A stretch of DNA of 45,822 nucleotides from Chthoniobacterales bacterium (GCA_036569045.1 DATCRI010000047.1:1-45822); one strand, 5' to 3'. Positions 18,245-27,840 are shown, counted from the stretch's first letter. Translations and numbers: made by a program. The notes: generated by a model from the sequence alone, not told the origin.

Positions 18245-19596
18245 TTTTTAAAAGGAGAGTTTTTGGCGAGGGCCAAGCAGACATCGACGCTATTTGCCGG
18301 AAGGACAATCACCAGATAGCTAAGACACATGCTCATGACGACCCCGGACGCCCCGAAGTATTTCGCGGCAATCGGCATGGCAACTACCGTCGCAACCATG
18401 TTTAGAGATCCGTAAACGAGGACACCTTTCAGGCGGCTCAATCCGTTGAGGAGATAGGCCATGGGAACTCCAATTCCGGTGAGAAAGAGCCAAGCGGAAA
18501 ACCAGTTGATGAGCGCAGGACTGGGAAGTTCGGAGGAAGAGCCCGTCCAAAATTCGATGAGCGCGGATCCAAATTGGGAGAATCCGAGCGCCGCCAGCGC
18601 GAAAATGGCAACTGACCCTCCGAGGCTTATTCCAAAGGCCATTCGAATCCATTTGATGTCCCCGGATTGATGAGCTTCGGAGTAGGCTGGCCAAACCGGG
18701 GTCAGGGCAATTGTTTGAATCTGCTGGAGAACGCCAACCACCCGTTGGCACAAATTAAATGGCGTGACGGCCGCCGCTCCCAGGGAATTGGAAACAATTA
18801 GCTGAGGAGCAAAGGCAAGCACCGACGCTCCGATTTGAGGAATGAGAAATTGCCAGCCCAAATGCGCGAGAGATCGCAGTTCCATGAGAGAAAACATACT
18901 CCGCTGAGGACGAACAAATGGAAAAACACGATGCATCCAGAGGTAAGACGCCAGATGCACCAAGGGGGTGGCGATTGCAATCAGGCCAATAAAAAACAAA
19001 AAATCGAGTTTGAGTCTGGCACAGAAGAGGATGGCGACAATGGTCCAGATGGAAATAGTCAAATTGATAATTCCCTGTAGCCAGCCTTGTTGAATTCCTG
19101 CGAGTAGCCTCGGTATCGTGGAAAGCGGAAGCCCCATGGCAAACCCAATGACGAGCAGAACGAGGGCGAACGAAGTCTGAGAGCGTAGCGCAGGGGTGTT
19201 AACGTGGAATAGGCTCGCCCAGTTGAAAAAAGGAACAACCATCCACGAAATCAGGAAGACAAGTGCTCCCACTCCGGCCAGAACAATGGTTGCAGTCCAG
19301 AAAACGCGATTTATTTGGTATTCATCATTACGGGCAAAGGCCCCCGCGATTCGATTCTGCATGCCGTTGGTGATTCCAAAGTCCGCGAACGACAGCAGGG
19401 CCACCGTGGCTGTGAGAGTCACCCACAACCCGAAACCCTCTTCGCCAAAGGCGTGAATGGCAATCGGCACCTGAGCCACGGATAAGAACATCGAAACAGC
19501 CTTGGTGCTGCCAGTGCTCCAGATTGCCAATATCAACCTTCGGGTTCGTCGTCCCGCCCGGGTCTTTGCAAACAGGCTCGAAGTGATGGACTTCAT
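18241..19596 (-). CDS. Wzx-like polysaccharide flippase (MATE/MOP superfamily)
   Basis: A 451-residue membrane protein with about twelve hydrophobic segments. The N-terminal segments include FGEEGFGLWVTLTATVALLS and FADFGITNGMQNRIAGA, which match the start of Wzx/RfbX-type polysaccharide transporters. It would move undecaprenyl-linked repeat units across the inner membrane. The start is ATG at 19596, 3 bases after the previous gene, and the stop overlaps the FkbM gene. It is the only flippase in the window, which supports a Wzx/Wzy-dependent route rather than an ABC-dependent one. Confidence 0.87.
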   Translation of the reverse strand: MKSITSSLFAKTRAGRRTRRLILAIWSTGSTKAVSMFLSVAQVPIAIHAFGEEGFGLWVTLTATVALLSFADFGITNGMQNRIAGAFARNDEYQINRVFWTATIVLAGVGALVFLISWMVVPFFNWASLFHVNTPALRSQTSFALVLLVIGFAMGLPLSTIPRLLAGIQQGWLQGIINLTISIWTIVAILFCARLKLDFLFFIGLIAIATPLVHLASYLWMHRVFPFVRPQRSMFSLMELRSLAHLGWQFLIPQIGASVLAFAPQLIVSNSLGAAAVTPFNLCQRVVGVLQQIQTIALTPVWPAYSEAHQSGDIKWIRMAFGISLGGSVAIFALAALGFSQFGSALIEFWTGSSSELPSPALINWFSAWLFLTGIGVPMAYLLNGLSRLKGVLVYGSLNMVATVVAMPIAAKYFGASGVVMSMCLSYLVIVLPANSVDVCLALAKNSPFKK

Positions 19597-19599
19597 GCG

Positions 19600-20583
19600 T
19601 CAGGCTGAGTCTGGCCTCTCCAACCAGAGAGGCAAATCAGCCAGTTTTAAAACGGTGCCGTTTTCCACGTCGACGACAGGAAGTGAAGCAATGAGTTCCA
19701 TGCTCTCAAGCGCATTCAAATAATCTAATTTTCCTTCGGTGTTTCTCGATTGTCTTGAAGGGGTCAGAACAAACCCCTCCTCGGCGGAAAGAGTGCGAAA
19801 ATCCCTAGAAACGTCTCGACGAACAAAAAAGGCATTGGACCCCATTCGATTGCATCCGACGAAGACATAACCTTTCTTCTGGGCGAGATGGCACAGAGCG
19901 TTGAGGGAACATCCGAAATAGAGATTCGAATAATGCGCGTGAACTCGTTGGAATTTTGAATTATATGGAATTGATATTTTCGCAGTGGGACCAAACAGGG
20001 AGTTATATTCACAGATGACAATCCATGGCTGGAAATCAATTGCTTCCCAGACCCAGTAGTCATTTCCATCGATATCGATGCTGAGAAGCCCGGCCTCGCG
20101 AAAACCCTCGAGAGCGGGCATGATGTTGTCTCGATCGATGAAGAGTTGTCGGGCTTGCAAATTCCGTTGCCAATAGATCTTGCTGGATCGAATTCGCGCG
20201 ATCTGCGCTTCGGAGCCGTCAATGATCAATCCCTGCCAGTAGTCCGAGAGAAGAAGATAGCGAGTGTTTGCCTCGGTGTAATCCTCCACTCCGAATTCGA
20301 TGAAAATTTCGGGAATGCATGGGAGATGGCGAACGAGGTTTTGAATGATGCCATCTTCTCCAGCCTGGGAGAAAACACTCATCTCGTGTGCCGCGAGCGG
20401 CTGGGCAGGGAGATGGGAGAGTTGCTCAAGACGACAGGCCGCGGTGAGGAGGAGTTGAGCATGCTGAGGGGAAACGAGCGCTTCGATTCCCAGCAAGGGT
20501 TCGAGGAGATGTCGAATCGCCTCCGAAGGGCCGAACGCTCGGGCGTGGGCGGCGAACGCCTTTAGGCGATCTCGTAACGACAT
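19600..20583 (-). CDS. Uncharacterised protein of polysaccharide clusters, distantly FkbM-like
   Basis: Encodes 327 residues with no signal peptide or membrane segment. The segment VFSQAGEDGIIQNLVRHL followed by EIFIEFGVEDYTEANTRYLL and LIIDGSEAQIARIR resembles the nucleotide-binding start of a class I methyltransferase, and GLLSIDIDGNDYWVWEAI resembles the acidic motif of FkbM proteins (KVDTDGFD in the neighbour at 17297). It may therefore be a SAM-dependent methyltransferase or a degenerate relative; this is inference from motif order. It is the first gene of the leftward nine-gene operon, and its promoter should lie in the 330-base gap to the right. Confidence 0.7.
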   Translation of the reverse strand: MSLRDRLKAFAAHARAFGPSEAIRHLLEPLLGIEALVSPQHAQLLLTAACRLEQLSHLPAQPLAAHEMSVFSQAGEDGIIQNLVRHLPCIPEIFIEFGVEDYTEANTRYLLLSDYWQGLIIDGSEAQIARIRSSKIYWQRNLQARQLFIDRDNIMPALEGFREAGLLSIDIDGNDYWVWEAIDFQPWIVICEYNSLFGPTAKISIPYNSKFQRVHAHYSNLYFGCSLNALCHLAQKKGYVFVGCNRMGSNAFFVRRDVSRDFRTLSAEEGFVLTPSRQSRNTEGKLDYLNALESMELIASLPVVDVENGTVLKLADLPLWLERPDSA

Positions 20584-20913
20584 GACAATGACATGGGAAG
20601 GTGGGTGAAGCCGGCGAGGATCGCCTTGGGTGCAGTTTCACTGCTTGGCATGAGAAGGTTCTTTAGAAAAGAACTTCTTTGAGCGCGGCTTGCCTGATGA
20701 TGGATCGAGCGGAGGAAAAGATTGCGACAGCCGATAGAAGGACCGATTGGAGGGCAAGAGGCTCGCTTCGTCGGGGACTTCCCGATGAATGCACATCGCC
20801 TCGACTTTTCGCGGTCAGTGGTAACAAGTAGGGGATAATTCCGAATGATGTCTGGTAAAAATTTTCGTGCATGACTGCATGGGGCTTACGAGAGTATCGC
20901 GCTCCTCCCGTCC
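20584..20913. other. Divergent intergenic region between the two exopolysaccharide operons
   Basis: A 330-base gap between the leftward glycosyltransferase operon and the rightward export operon, so it should hold both promoters. I see no convincing consensus promoter, operator or RNA gene. An imperfect hairpin (GGTTCTTT...AAAGAACT) lies near 20656-20680. Short open frames here lack coding bias. Confidence 0.5.
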
Positions 20914-22962
20914 ATGAGGTTTCTCTGCGCTCTCTTTCTTGGTCTGGCAATTGTTGCCGCACAGGTATTGCACGGTGGCCTGCAATGGCCCGCGTTTCTC
21001 CTGCCTTCGAGCGTGCTTTTGATTCTCGCGGGAGTGATGACCCTTTTCGCGGTGGTAAGAAATCGAGCCCCGGCGGCTCCGGGGGCGGTGATCGGGGTCG
21101 CTGTCTTTGCTGGCTACGTGATCTGGAGGTGCGTGCACGGCCTGGATCTTTACCTGAGTCGGGTCGAGCTGCAGCAGACCCTCCTTGGGGCGCTGGCCTT
21201 TTTCGTCGCCAGCAGTGGGCTGGGGGATGCGCGGTCGCGATTTGCCTTTCTGGGAATCCTGCTCGTCGCGGCGACCGGGCAGGCCATTCTTGGATTCGTG
21301 CAATTCTCGCTCGGTGGATTCTCGGCTCCGCTTGGCTGGTTTTCTCTGAACCTGAAAGCCGAATATGCCGGGCGATTCCTCACCCGATCCCACGGGCTGT
21401 TCATCAATCCCAACCATTTCGCGTGGTTCGAAACCTGGGCTGCGTTGTTTTGCGTGGCGCTCGCGTGCTGGGCCCGCACCGGCGTGGTGATGCGCATTCT
21501 TCTGGGGTATCTGGCACTGATGTTTCTTGTGGCGGGCGTGCTCTCGGGCAGCCGCGGCGGAATGGCCGCGCTGATGGCGGGCTTGATCACCTTCGGGCTC
21601 GCGAGCGGCGCGGCGGTGTGCTTGACAATTCGCCGCGGGGGGCTGCCGATCGTCCTTGGAGTGGGCGCCCTGCTTGCCGTATGCGCTGGCGCGATTTTCA
21701 CGGTGTATTCCGGGAATTGGGTGGCCCAGGCCCGCGTTGATTCCCTCCAGAGCGTCGATGTGCGCGAATACTACCTGAGGGAAGCCTTTCGCCTGTTTCA
21801 GACCTTTCCGTTGCTGGGAGCCGGACCGGAAGCCTTCCGCTACGCGGCGCGGTTGTATCGGGTGGATCAGGACAACCTCTCGGGCGATGCGCTTTTCGCC
21901 CATGACGACTGGTTGCAAACGCTCACGGAATATGGCGTCGTCGGGTTCGGGCTCGCCTTGCTCGCGGTCGCGATTCTTCTCGGCGGCGGCCTGGTTCGGT
22001 TTCTGCAAACCGTGCGGTTGCGGGCGCTCGGCGGAGATCGGCCGTTCAGCAATTCCGGGGCGATCCTCCTCGGGGCGCTGTCGGCCACTGTGGCGTTCTG
22101 CGTGCACAGCCTGACTGATTTCAATCTCCACATTCCCGCAAATGCGATGCTGGCCGGCGCCACGCTGGGACTTCTGGCCAGCACGCTTCCCGGGGAGCGC
22201 AAGGGCGCGGCGCGGCTGCCGGTCGTGATTCTGCGAGTTCTGGGAGGAGTGGGGACGGCGACGCTGGTCGGTGCACTGGCACTAATGACGTGGCAACACG
22301 GCCCCGCGGATTACCAGAGCCTCGCCGCGGCAAATGCGTTTGCGGTCGGCAACGTGAAGACCGCCCTGGCCCACACGGAGCGTGGCCTGCGGTGGCAGCC
22401 GGACGATGCGGCGCTACTGGCGACGAAAGGCCGCGCGCTCTACGCTTTCGAATCTGCCCAAAGCTTCGAGGGGACGAACGCGCTTTCCGAGGAAGCGGTG
22501 ATGGCACAGGCCGCAAAGGAGGAAGCCCTCGAAGCGCAGAAGGGCGACGCCGCTGACGACGAGGAGGAAGCAGAAGAGGAGGAGAACGTGCCGGCGATCA
22601 AGGAGTTGACGCCGGAAGAGCGCCGGAAGCTTTACCAGTCTTCCGCCGATGCCTTCGCCGCAGCCCAGAAGCAGCAGCCCGCGGAGCGCGCCTTTTATGT
22701 CGAACGGGGCAAGGCGCTGGCCGAGACCGGCGCGGAGGCAGAGGCCGTGCGCCAGTATCTTGCCGCCATCGAGCTCGATCCGCGCGCGGATTTCACCTAC
22801 GGCGCCCTGGGGGACTACTTTTACGAGAAAGATCAACTTCCGCGCGCCCTCCGCATCTTCACCCTTGGAGCGCCCCTGATGTGGGAAGGGTATTGCGCGA
22901 CCCGGGAGAAGGACGTGGCGGAAGAACTTTTCCCGCCTCCCGATGCAGGAGATTCCCAATGA
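20914..22962 (+). CDS. O-antigen ligase/polymerase domain protein with C-terminal TPR domain
   Basis: Encodes 682 residues. The first 450 or so hold about eleven hydrophobic segments. HGLFINPNHFAWFETWAALF and, in the main periplasmic loop, FAHDDWLQTLTEYGVVGFGL are the motifs of the Wzy_C/WaaL superfamily. After the membrane part come TPR-like helices (around LAHTERGLRWQPDDAALLAT), an acidic linker rich in Asp/Glu (DDEEEAEEEE), and a last TPR pair (AVRQYLAAIELDPRADFTYG). This fused layout is common in exosortase-linked exopolysaccharide clusters. It either polymerises the glycan or ligates it to an acceptor. The stop overlaps the ATG of the beta-barrel gene, so the two are coupled. Confidence 0.82.
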   Translation: MRFLCALFLGLAIVAAQVLHGGLQWPAFLLPSSVLLILAGVMTLFAVVRNRAPAAPGAVIGVAVFAGYVIWRCVHGLDLYLSRVELQQTLLGALAFFVASSGLGDARSRFAFLGILLVAATGQAILGFVQFSLGGFSAPLGWFSLNLKAEYAGRFLTRSHGLFINPNHFAWFETWAALFCVALACWARTGVVMRILLGYLALMFLVAGVLSGSRGGMAALMAGLITFGLASGAAVCLTIRRGGLPIVLGVGALLAVCAGAIFTVYSGNWVAQARVDSLQSVDVREYYLREAFRLFQTFPLLGAGPEAFRYAARLYRVDQDNLSGDALFAHDDWLQTLTEYGVVGFGLALLAVAILLGGGLVRFLQTVRLRALGGDRPFSNSGAILLGALSATVAFCVHSLTDFNLHIPANAMLAGATLGLLASTLPGERKGAARLPVVILRVLGGVGTATLVGALALMTWQHGPADYQSLAAANAFAVGNVKTALAHTERGLRWQPDDAALLATKGRALYAFESAQSFEGTNALSEEAVMAQAAKEEALEAQKGDAADDEEEAEEEENVPAIKELTPEERRKLYQSSADAFAAAQKQQPAERAFYVERGKALAETGAEAEAVRQYLAAIELDPRADFTYGALGDYFYEKDQLPRALRIFTLGAPLMWEGYCATREKDVAEELFPPPDAGDSQ

Positions 22963-24386
22963 TCATCCACGCTTCTCAACGGGTGCTTGGTCTTGCCTTC
23001 GCCTTCGGCATTTTGGGCTGGGGATTATTCCTGGCGCCAATTTCCGCTCCGGCCGCGGAGACGTCTTCTACCCTCATGCTCGAGAGTGTTCCCGCAGAGC
23101 CGTTCGCGGATGCCGCTGACGAAACGGATGCGGAGCCCGTCCCGACGCCTTCGTCTGCGACCGGCAGTTCCGCGACGGAGAAGCCAATGGACCTGCTGAG
23201 TCCTCCGCCAGTCACGGAGCGAGAGTCCCCCCTCGTATCACTCTGGGATTTCGTGACGCAGGCGTTCGAACTGAGTGGTCCTGGGGATCCCAATCACCCT
23301 GACAGGCTGCGACTCACCATCGCCACGAATGTCGGTTACGACGACAACGTCCTGACGACCAAAAACGACCCCATTGCCAGCGGCACGGCTGGCCTGAACG
23401 GGACGATCTCCTACAACCTGGGCTCGGAGCGCCTGAAGATCGCCAGCTCGCTCGCGCTGGGGACCACCTATTACGATAACCGGCCCGGCGACAGCACCGA
23501 TTACAACGGCACTTTTGGCGGGCAGATTTCGTATTACGCGACCAGACGGCTTCTCCTCTCGGGCAATTTCTCGATTTCCTATCTTTCCCAGCCGAATCCG
23601 ACCCTCATTGGCGGTGTCTCCCGGTTTCAGGGTGACTACTGGGCAGCGAACATCGGTATCGACATCAGTTACAACATCCGCCCCCGGTTGTCGGCCCGGC
23701 TGGGATTCAGCTTCAGCGGCATCCAATATACCGATGAAGTCATCAACCAAGGCTCCGGATTTTATCAACAAACCTACCGGATCGGGCTCGATTACCTCGT
23801 CTCTCCGCGGGTGACCCTCACGACGGAATATCGCTATAGCCCGCTTTCGTATTACGAAGCCGATCAGGATTCGACCGGTCACATCCTGACTGTCGGCTTC
23901 ATCACGTCGATCACCCCAAAATTGAAATGGACGCTTCAGGGCGGCGTGGAGGCGCGACAGCTTCAGAATGAGACCCAGGGTGGCTCCTCGGAGTATCTCG
24001 GGCCCTTCCTGGAAACGGATCTCGCATACACCTTCGCGCCGAACTCGTCCCTGGTGGGCACCCTGCGCTACGGCACTGAGCCTTCCGGGGTGGCGGGCAT
24101 CTCGGTGCGCGAGACATTGCGCGGCAGCCTTGGGATCGCCTACGCATTCACCGGCCGGCTCACTGGCAGCCTGTCGCTGTCCTATCAGCATGACAATTAC
24201 GATCAGCCCGGCGACCAGAGCGATTTCGCCCAGCAATTTACCACGGCCTCCGTCGGACTGGCATTCCGCATCAACCCAGCGATCTCCGTGAACGCCAATT
24301 ACACGCGTTCTGCGGTGCAGTCGGATTTCGAAGCCGATGAATATACCCGGGGCGTCACGACTCTCGGCTTGGAAATCATTTTTTAG
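22959..24386 (+). CDS. Outer-membrane beta-barrel protein of exopolysaccharide cluster (BBP2-like)
   Basis: Encodes 475 residues from the ATG that overlaps the previous stop. It has a signal peptide with likely cleavage after SAPAA (about residue 33). A Pro/Ala/Ser-rich stretch to about residue 100 comes next, then a long series of alternating hydrophobic and polar strands (for example LRLTIATNVGYDDNVLTT and LTGSLSLSYQHDNYDQPG), ending in LGLEIIF with a C-terminal Phe as BAM substrates have. The VGYDDNVL start of the barrel is typical of the outer-membrane proteins found beside Wzc/Wza in exosortase loci. It probably forms or supports the export pore; this is inference from context. Confidence 0.83.
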   Translation: MIIHASQRVLGLAFAFGILGWGLFLAPISAPAAETSSTLMLESVPAEPFADAADETDAEPVPTPSSATGSSATEKPMDLLSPPPVTERESPLVSLWDFVTQAFELSGPGDPNHPDRLRLTIATNVGYDDNVLTTKNDPIASGTAGLNGTISYNLGSERLKIASSLALGTTYYDNRPGDSTDYNGTFGGQISYYATRRLLLSGNFSISYLSQPNPTLIGGVSRFQGDYWAANIGIDISYNIRPRLSARLGFSFSGIQYTDEVINQGSGFYQQTYRIGLDYLVSPRVTLTTEYRYSPLSYYEADQDSTGHILTVGFITSITPKLKWTLQGGVEARQLQNETQGGSSEYLGPFLETDLAYTFAPNSSLVGTLRYGTEPSGVAGISVRETLRGSLGIAYAFTGRLTGSLSLSYQHDNYDQPGDQSDFAQQFTTASVGLAFRINPAISVNANYTRSAVQSDFEADEYTRGVTTLGLEIIF

Positions 24387-24470
24387 AATCTAGGTTATCC
24401 CGCTCTCCCCTTGGTCCGATTGACAATCGACATCGCCGCACGTAACGCTGACACTCCCGTTTTTTCTGCA

Positions 24471-26630
24471 ATGAACGAACCTCCCGCAAACAAGCTGCAC
24501 CTTCTCGACTACCTGCGCGTCGTGCGAGTGCGCTGGCCGATCATGCTGGTGATCTTTCTTCTGGTCGTCACGACGACCGTGGTCATCACCTTGCTTTTGC
24601 CGAAGCAATACGAGTCAACGGCGCTGATCCAGGTTCAGGAAAACAGCAACTTCGAGATCTTCCAGCAAGGTGGCATGCGCGGGGGAACGGACCCCCGCTT
24701 CACGAGCACGCAGTTCGAGATTCTCCAGAGCAAGGAGGTCCTCAATCCCGTCATCGAAAAGCTCGATCTGGCCAAGAAATGGGAGGAGCGATACGAGATC
24801 AAATCCAAGGAACTCGTCTACAGGAAGCTCAAGCGGATGATGTCTCTCAAGGAGGAGCGCAATACCGATCTCATTTCCATTTCCATCCTGAGCCCCAGCA
24901 AGGAGGAGGCCGCCGACATCGCCAACAGCCTCGCCGAATCCTATCAGCAGGCGCGCATTCGGGAGCAGCAATCCTGGGTCAGCAAATCTCTCTCCACTCT
25001 CGAAGCCGAGGTCGAGAAACAGCGCGACAAGACGGAGAAGCTCCGCGGGATCGCGGCTGATTTGCGCGTGAAGTCTCAGATCAACGACCTCAACCCCGAG
25101 AGCGTCGAGGATCCCATGCAGGCCAACGAGCGCGTGCTCATGAGCGTGGAAGAAGAGGTGAGCACGCAGCGCCTGAAAACAGCAGCATGGGCGGCCAAAT
25201 ACGACCAGATTTCCAAGATGTCGGACGACCAGATCATGGCCAGCATCGCCACGCTGGAAGTGGAGGACGACACGATCAAGACAATCCTGCCCCTCTATCA
25301 GGAGGCCTCTTCCGAAGAAGCGCGTCTGATCAAGGGCGGTTACGGCGCCGAACATCCCATGGTGAAGGCGCAGACCGCCAAGAAGGATACCTACTGGAAA
25401 CAGCTTTCCGGAAGAATCGAAGGCCTGCGCACTGCGCTGCTGGCTCGCCTGAACACGGAAAAGGACTCGTTGAAGAATCTCGAGGAAAAGCTCGCCGAGA
25501 GCCGCGAGGAACAACAGGAGTCCAAAACGAAGGCGAGTTCCTATTACGAGGCGAAGAACAATTACATCCAGTCGAAGAAGGTTCTCGAGGCTGCGGAAAC
25601 ACGGTTCTGGACCGAGATGATGCAGCGCAGCATGCCGCTGAATCCGGCCATCATCTGGGAACGCGCGGAGCAGGCGGAGTTTCCGGCACGGCCCCGAGTC
25701 GCCCTGAACGTCGCGCTAGGAATTGTCTTCGGCCTGATGCTCGGCTTCGGCGTCGCGTTCTTCATCGAGTATCTCGACACCAGCGTGAAGACAATGGAGG
25801 ACATCGAGACATATTTCGGCCTCCCGGTCCTCGCGGTCGTGCCGCGTGGCGTGGGCGTGCTAATGGATCTTCCGCCCGGGGCGCCCGATGCCGAACCCTA
25901 TCGAATCCTGCGCACGAACGTGGAGTTCAACCGGAAGCACGCGGACGCGAAGGTGATGACGATGGTCAGCGGCGGCCCGGGCGAAGGCAAGTCGACCACG
26001 CTCGTGAACCTTGCCTACACGTTCGCGCAGTCGGGATTGAAGACGATCGTCGTCGACGCGGATCTGCGCCGCCCGACTCAGCACAAGATCTTTGGCGTCA
26101 ACAACGCGAAGGGGCTGACCGACTATCTCTCGAAAGGCGTGCCGATCGACGAGCTCATCCTTTCGACAAAGGTCGAGGGGCTGAGCATGGTGCCCAGCGG
26201 CAAGCTGCCGGCCGGGGCGATCGCGATGCTGAATTCTCGCCGCATGGTCGCGCTCATCAGCGAACTCAAGACGAAGTTCGACATGATCCTGATCGATGCG
26301 CCGCCGATTCTGGGCGTGAGCGATTCGTCGGTCATCGTTCGTGCGGTGGAACTCACAATTATCGTGATCCAGCATCGTCGCTTCCCGCGGTCCATGCTGC
26401 TTCGCGTAAAGAACGGGGTGATCAACGCCGGGGGCAACCTGCTCGGCGCGGTGCTCAATCAGGTCGATGTCCGACTCGACCAATACTACCAGTATCAGAC
26501 CAATTACTACGGCTACCACGAGGATGCCGAAAAGGAGGCCAGGCAGACTGCCAAGGCCGCCAAGAATGTCACGCCGCCGCTGGCTGTCGCGAGCAAGTCC
26601 GCCCGCCCCAGTTCCCGTGACGAATACTGA
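24471..26630 (+). CDS. Polysaccharide co-polymerase / tyrosine autokinase (Wzc-like)
   Basis: Encodes 719 residues from the ATG at 24471; an in-frame TTG at 24411 would add 20 residues but lacks support. The N-terminal Wzz domain has a first membrane segment (WPIMLVIFLLVVTTTVVITL) and a periplasmic coiled-coil region of about 370 residues. A second membrane segment before the kinase (LNVALGIVFGLMLGFGVAFF) is preceded by a Pro-rich motif. The cytoplasmic BY-kinase has Walker A GGPGEGKST (501-509), Walker A' TIVVDADLRRPTQ and Walker B MILID (605-609). A C-terminal Tyr cluster (QYYQYQTNYYGYHE) is the autophosphorylation tail. It controls chain length and export with the Wza-like protein encoded 13 bases downstream. 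No Wzb-type phosphatase gene is visible. Confidence 0.94.
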   Translation: MNEPPANKLHLLDYLRVVRVRWPIMLVIFLLVVTTTVVITLLLPKQYESTALIQVQENSNFEIFQQGGMRGGTDPRFTSTQFEILQSKEVLNPVIEKLDLAKKWEERYEIKSKELVYRKLKRMMSLKEERNTDLISISILSPSKEEAADIANSLAESYQQARIREQQSWVSKSLSTLEAEVEKQRDKTEKLRGIAADLRVKSQINDLNPESVEDPMQANERVLMSVEEEVSTQRLKTAAWAAKYDQISKMSDDQIMASIATLEVEDDTIKTILPLYQEASSEEARLIKGGYGAEHPMVKAQTAKKDTYWKQLSGRIEGLRTALLARLNTEKDSLKNLEEKLAESREEQQESKTKASSYYEAKNNYIQSKKVLEAAETRFWTEMMQRSMPLNPAIIWERAEQAEFPARPRVALNVALGIVFGLMLGFGVAFFIEYLDTSVKTMEDIETYFGLPVLAVVPRGVGVLMDLPPGAPDAEPYRILRTNVEFNRKHADAKVMTMVSGGPGEGKSTTLVNLAYTFAQSGLKTIVVDADLRRPTQHKIFGVNNAKGLTDYLSKGVPIDELILSTKVEGLSMVPSGKLPAGAIAMLNSRRMVALISELKTKFDMILIDAPPILGVSDSSVIVRAVELTIIVIQHRRFPRSMLLRVKNGVINAGGNLLGAVLNQVDVRLDQYYQYQTNYYGYHEDAEKEARQTAKAAKNVTPPLAVASKSARPSSRDEY

Positions 26631-26643
26631 GGCTTCTTCACTT

Positions 26644-27267
26644 ATGCATTTCCGTTTTGTTTCGGCCTCGTTTTGCGCGGCCCTGCTCCTCCTCGCCGGC
26701 TGCGCCACCAAGAGCAACCCGGATGTTCCGACCCTCGCTGCGATGGCCGAAGATTCCGACAATCAGCTCAACGACGCCATTCGGTTGCGCGCCGGTGATT
26801 CGATCGACATCCGTCTCGGCGGCGTCCCCCGGGAGGAGATCGAGCAAGTCTCCGGATCCTACACGGTCGATACCGAAGGCTACGTGAACGTGCCGCAGGT
26901 CGGCCGAATCGAAGGCGCCGGACTCACGCAGCAGGAGCTCCAATCCGCGATCGAAAACGCTTTCAAAGGCAAGGGCGTCTATACGAATCCGACTGTGACG
27001 GTGAGCGTGCCGCTGATGGCTCGCTTTGTGAATGTCGGGGGCGAGGTGCGTCTGCCGCAACGCGTGCAATACACGCCCGACCTCACCGTGCTCGCCGCCA
27101 TCACGGCCGCGGGCGGCTTTACCGAATATGCCTCGCAGAGCCGCGTGCGGCTTTATCGCGGCATGGAAGTCGTGCAGGTCGACATGCGCAAGATTCGCCG
27201 CGACCCGGGTAACGACATTCCGCTTCAGCCCGGCGACACGATCGAAGTGATGCGCAGCTTCTTCTGA
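26644..27267 (+). CDS. Polysaccharide export lipoprotein (Wza/GumB-like)
   Basis: Encodes 207 residues. The start is the ATG at 26644, which gives a lipoprotein signal peptide with lipobox LLAGC and lipidated Cys20. Then comes the Poly_export domain (LRAGDSIDIRLGGVPREEIE to GYVNVPQVGRIEGAGLTQQE) and one SLBB domain (FVNVGGEVRLPQRVQYTPDL). It is short for the Wza family (E. coli Wza has about 380 residues), and it has one SLBB repeat and no visible C-terminal amphipathic pore helix. The neighbouring beta-barrel protein may therefore supply the outer-membrane channel. It is the last gene of the rightward operon; pgsA converges with 3 bases between the stops. Confidence 0.93.
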   Translation: MHFRFVSASFCAALLLLAGCATKSNPDVPTLAAMAEDSDNQLNDAIRLRAGDSIDIRLGGVPREEIEQVSGSYTVDTEGYVNVPQVGRIEGAGLTQQELQSAIENAFKGKGVYTNPTVTVSVPLMARFVNVGGEVRLPQRVQYTPDLTVLAAITAAGGFTEYASQSRVRLYRGMEVVQVDMRKIRRDPGNDIPLQPGDTIEVMRSFF

Positions 27268-27270
27268 GGC

Positions 27271-27840
27271 CTACGCGTTCTCGATGAGCGCCCGGTTTTT
27301 CCAGAAATAGCCCATCCCGGAATAGACGGTCAGCACAGTGGTGATCGTCACCATTACCGGGCCGACCGAGCTCCACGCGACGGGCACCCAGGCGAGACGA
27401 CTGGAGCTCCAGTCACTCAACGCCAGCAGCAGCAGGAAGAAAATGATCGTGGCCATCTGCCACGCGGTCTTGTGCTTGCCGAGTTTTTCGGCCGGGAGCA
27501 CCACGCCCTTTGCTCCGGCAAGCAGGCGCAGACCGGTGATAAGGAACTCGCGCGCGATGATAATGATGACTACCCATCCGGGCATGGCTCCGAAGGGGAG
27601 GAGGCAGATGAACGCCGCCGCCGTGAGAATCTTGTCAGCGAGGGGATCCATCAACTTTCCGAAATCGGTAATCAGTCCGTGACGGCGCGCGATCACGCCA
27701 TCGAGGTAATCGGTAATGGTCGCGATGAGAAAGAGGACCAAGGCCGCCGTGTGACTGAAGGGAAATTTCACCGACAGGCACGCCACGAAAAAGACGCTCA
27801 ACACAAGGCGACCGACGGTGAGTTGGTTCGGCAGATTCAT
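27271..27840 (-). CDS. pgsA: CDP-diacylglycerol-glycerol-3-phosphate 3-phosphatidyltransferase
   Basis: Encodes 189 residues, the usual length. It makes phosphatidylglycerol phosphate from CDP-diacylglycerol and glycerol 3-phosphate in the inner membrane. The CDP-alcohol phosphotransferase motif is complete: D47 G48, A51 R52, G61, D65 and D69, with the fixed spacing DG-x2-AR-x8-G-x3-D-x3-D. The N-terminal NLPNQLTVGRL is also typical of PgsA. About five membrane helices are present. The gene is convergent with the export lipoprotein gene and divergent from gnd, with a 205-base intergenic region. Confidence 0.95.
   Translation of the reverse strand: MNLPNQLTVGRLVLSVFFVACLSVKFPFSHTAALVLFLIATITDYLDGVIARRHGLITDFGKLMDPLADKILTAAAFICLLPFGAMPGWVVIIIIAREFLITGLRLLAGAKGVVLPAEKLGKHKTAWQMATIIFFLLLLALSDWSSSRLAWVPVAWSSVGPVMVTITTVLTVYSGMGYFWKNRALIENA

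Noticed and set aside
20656-20680. Hairpin as a terminator in the divergent intergenic region
   Set aside because: Stem is imperfect and T-run is short; no gene ends just upstream of it.
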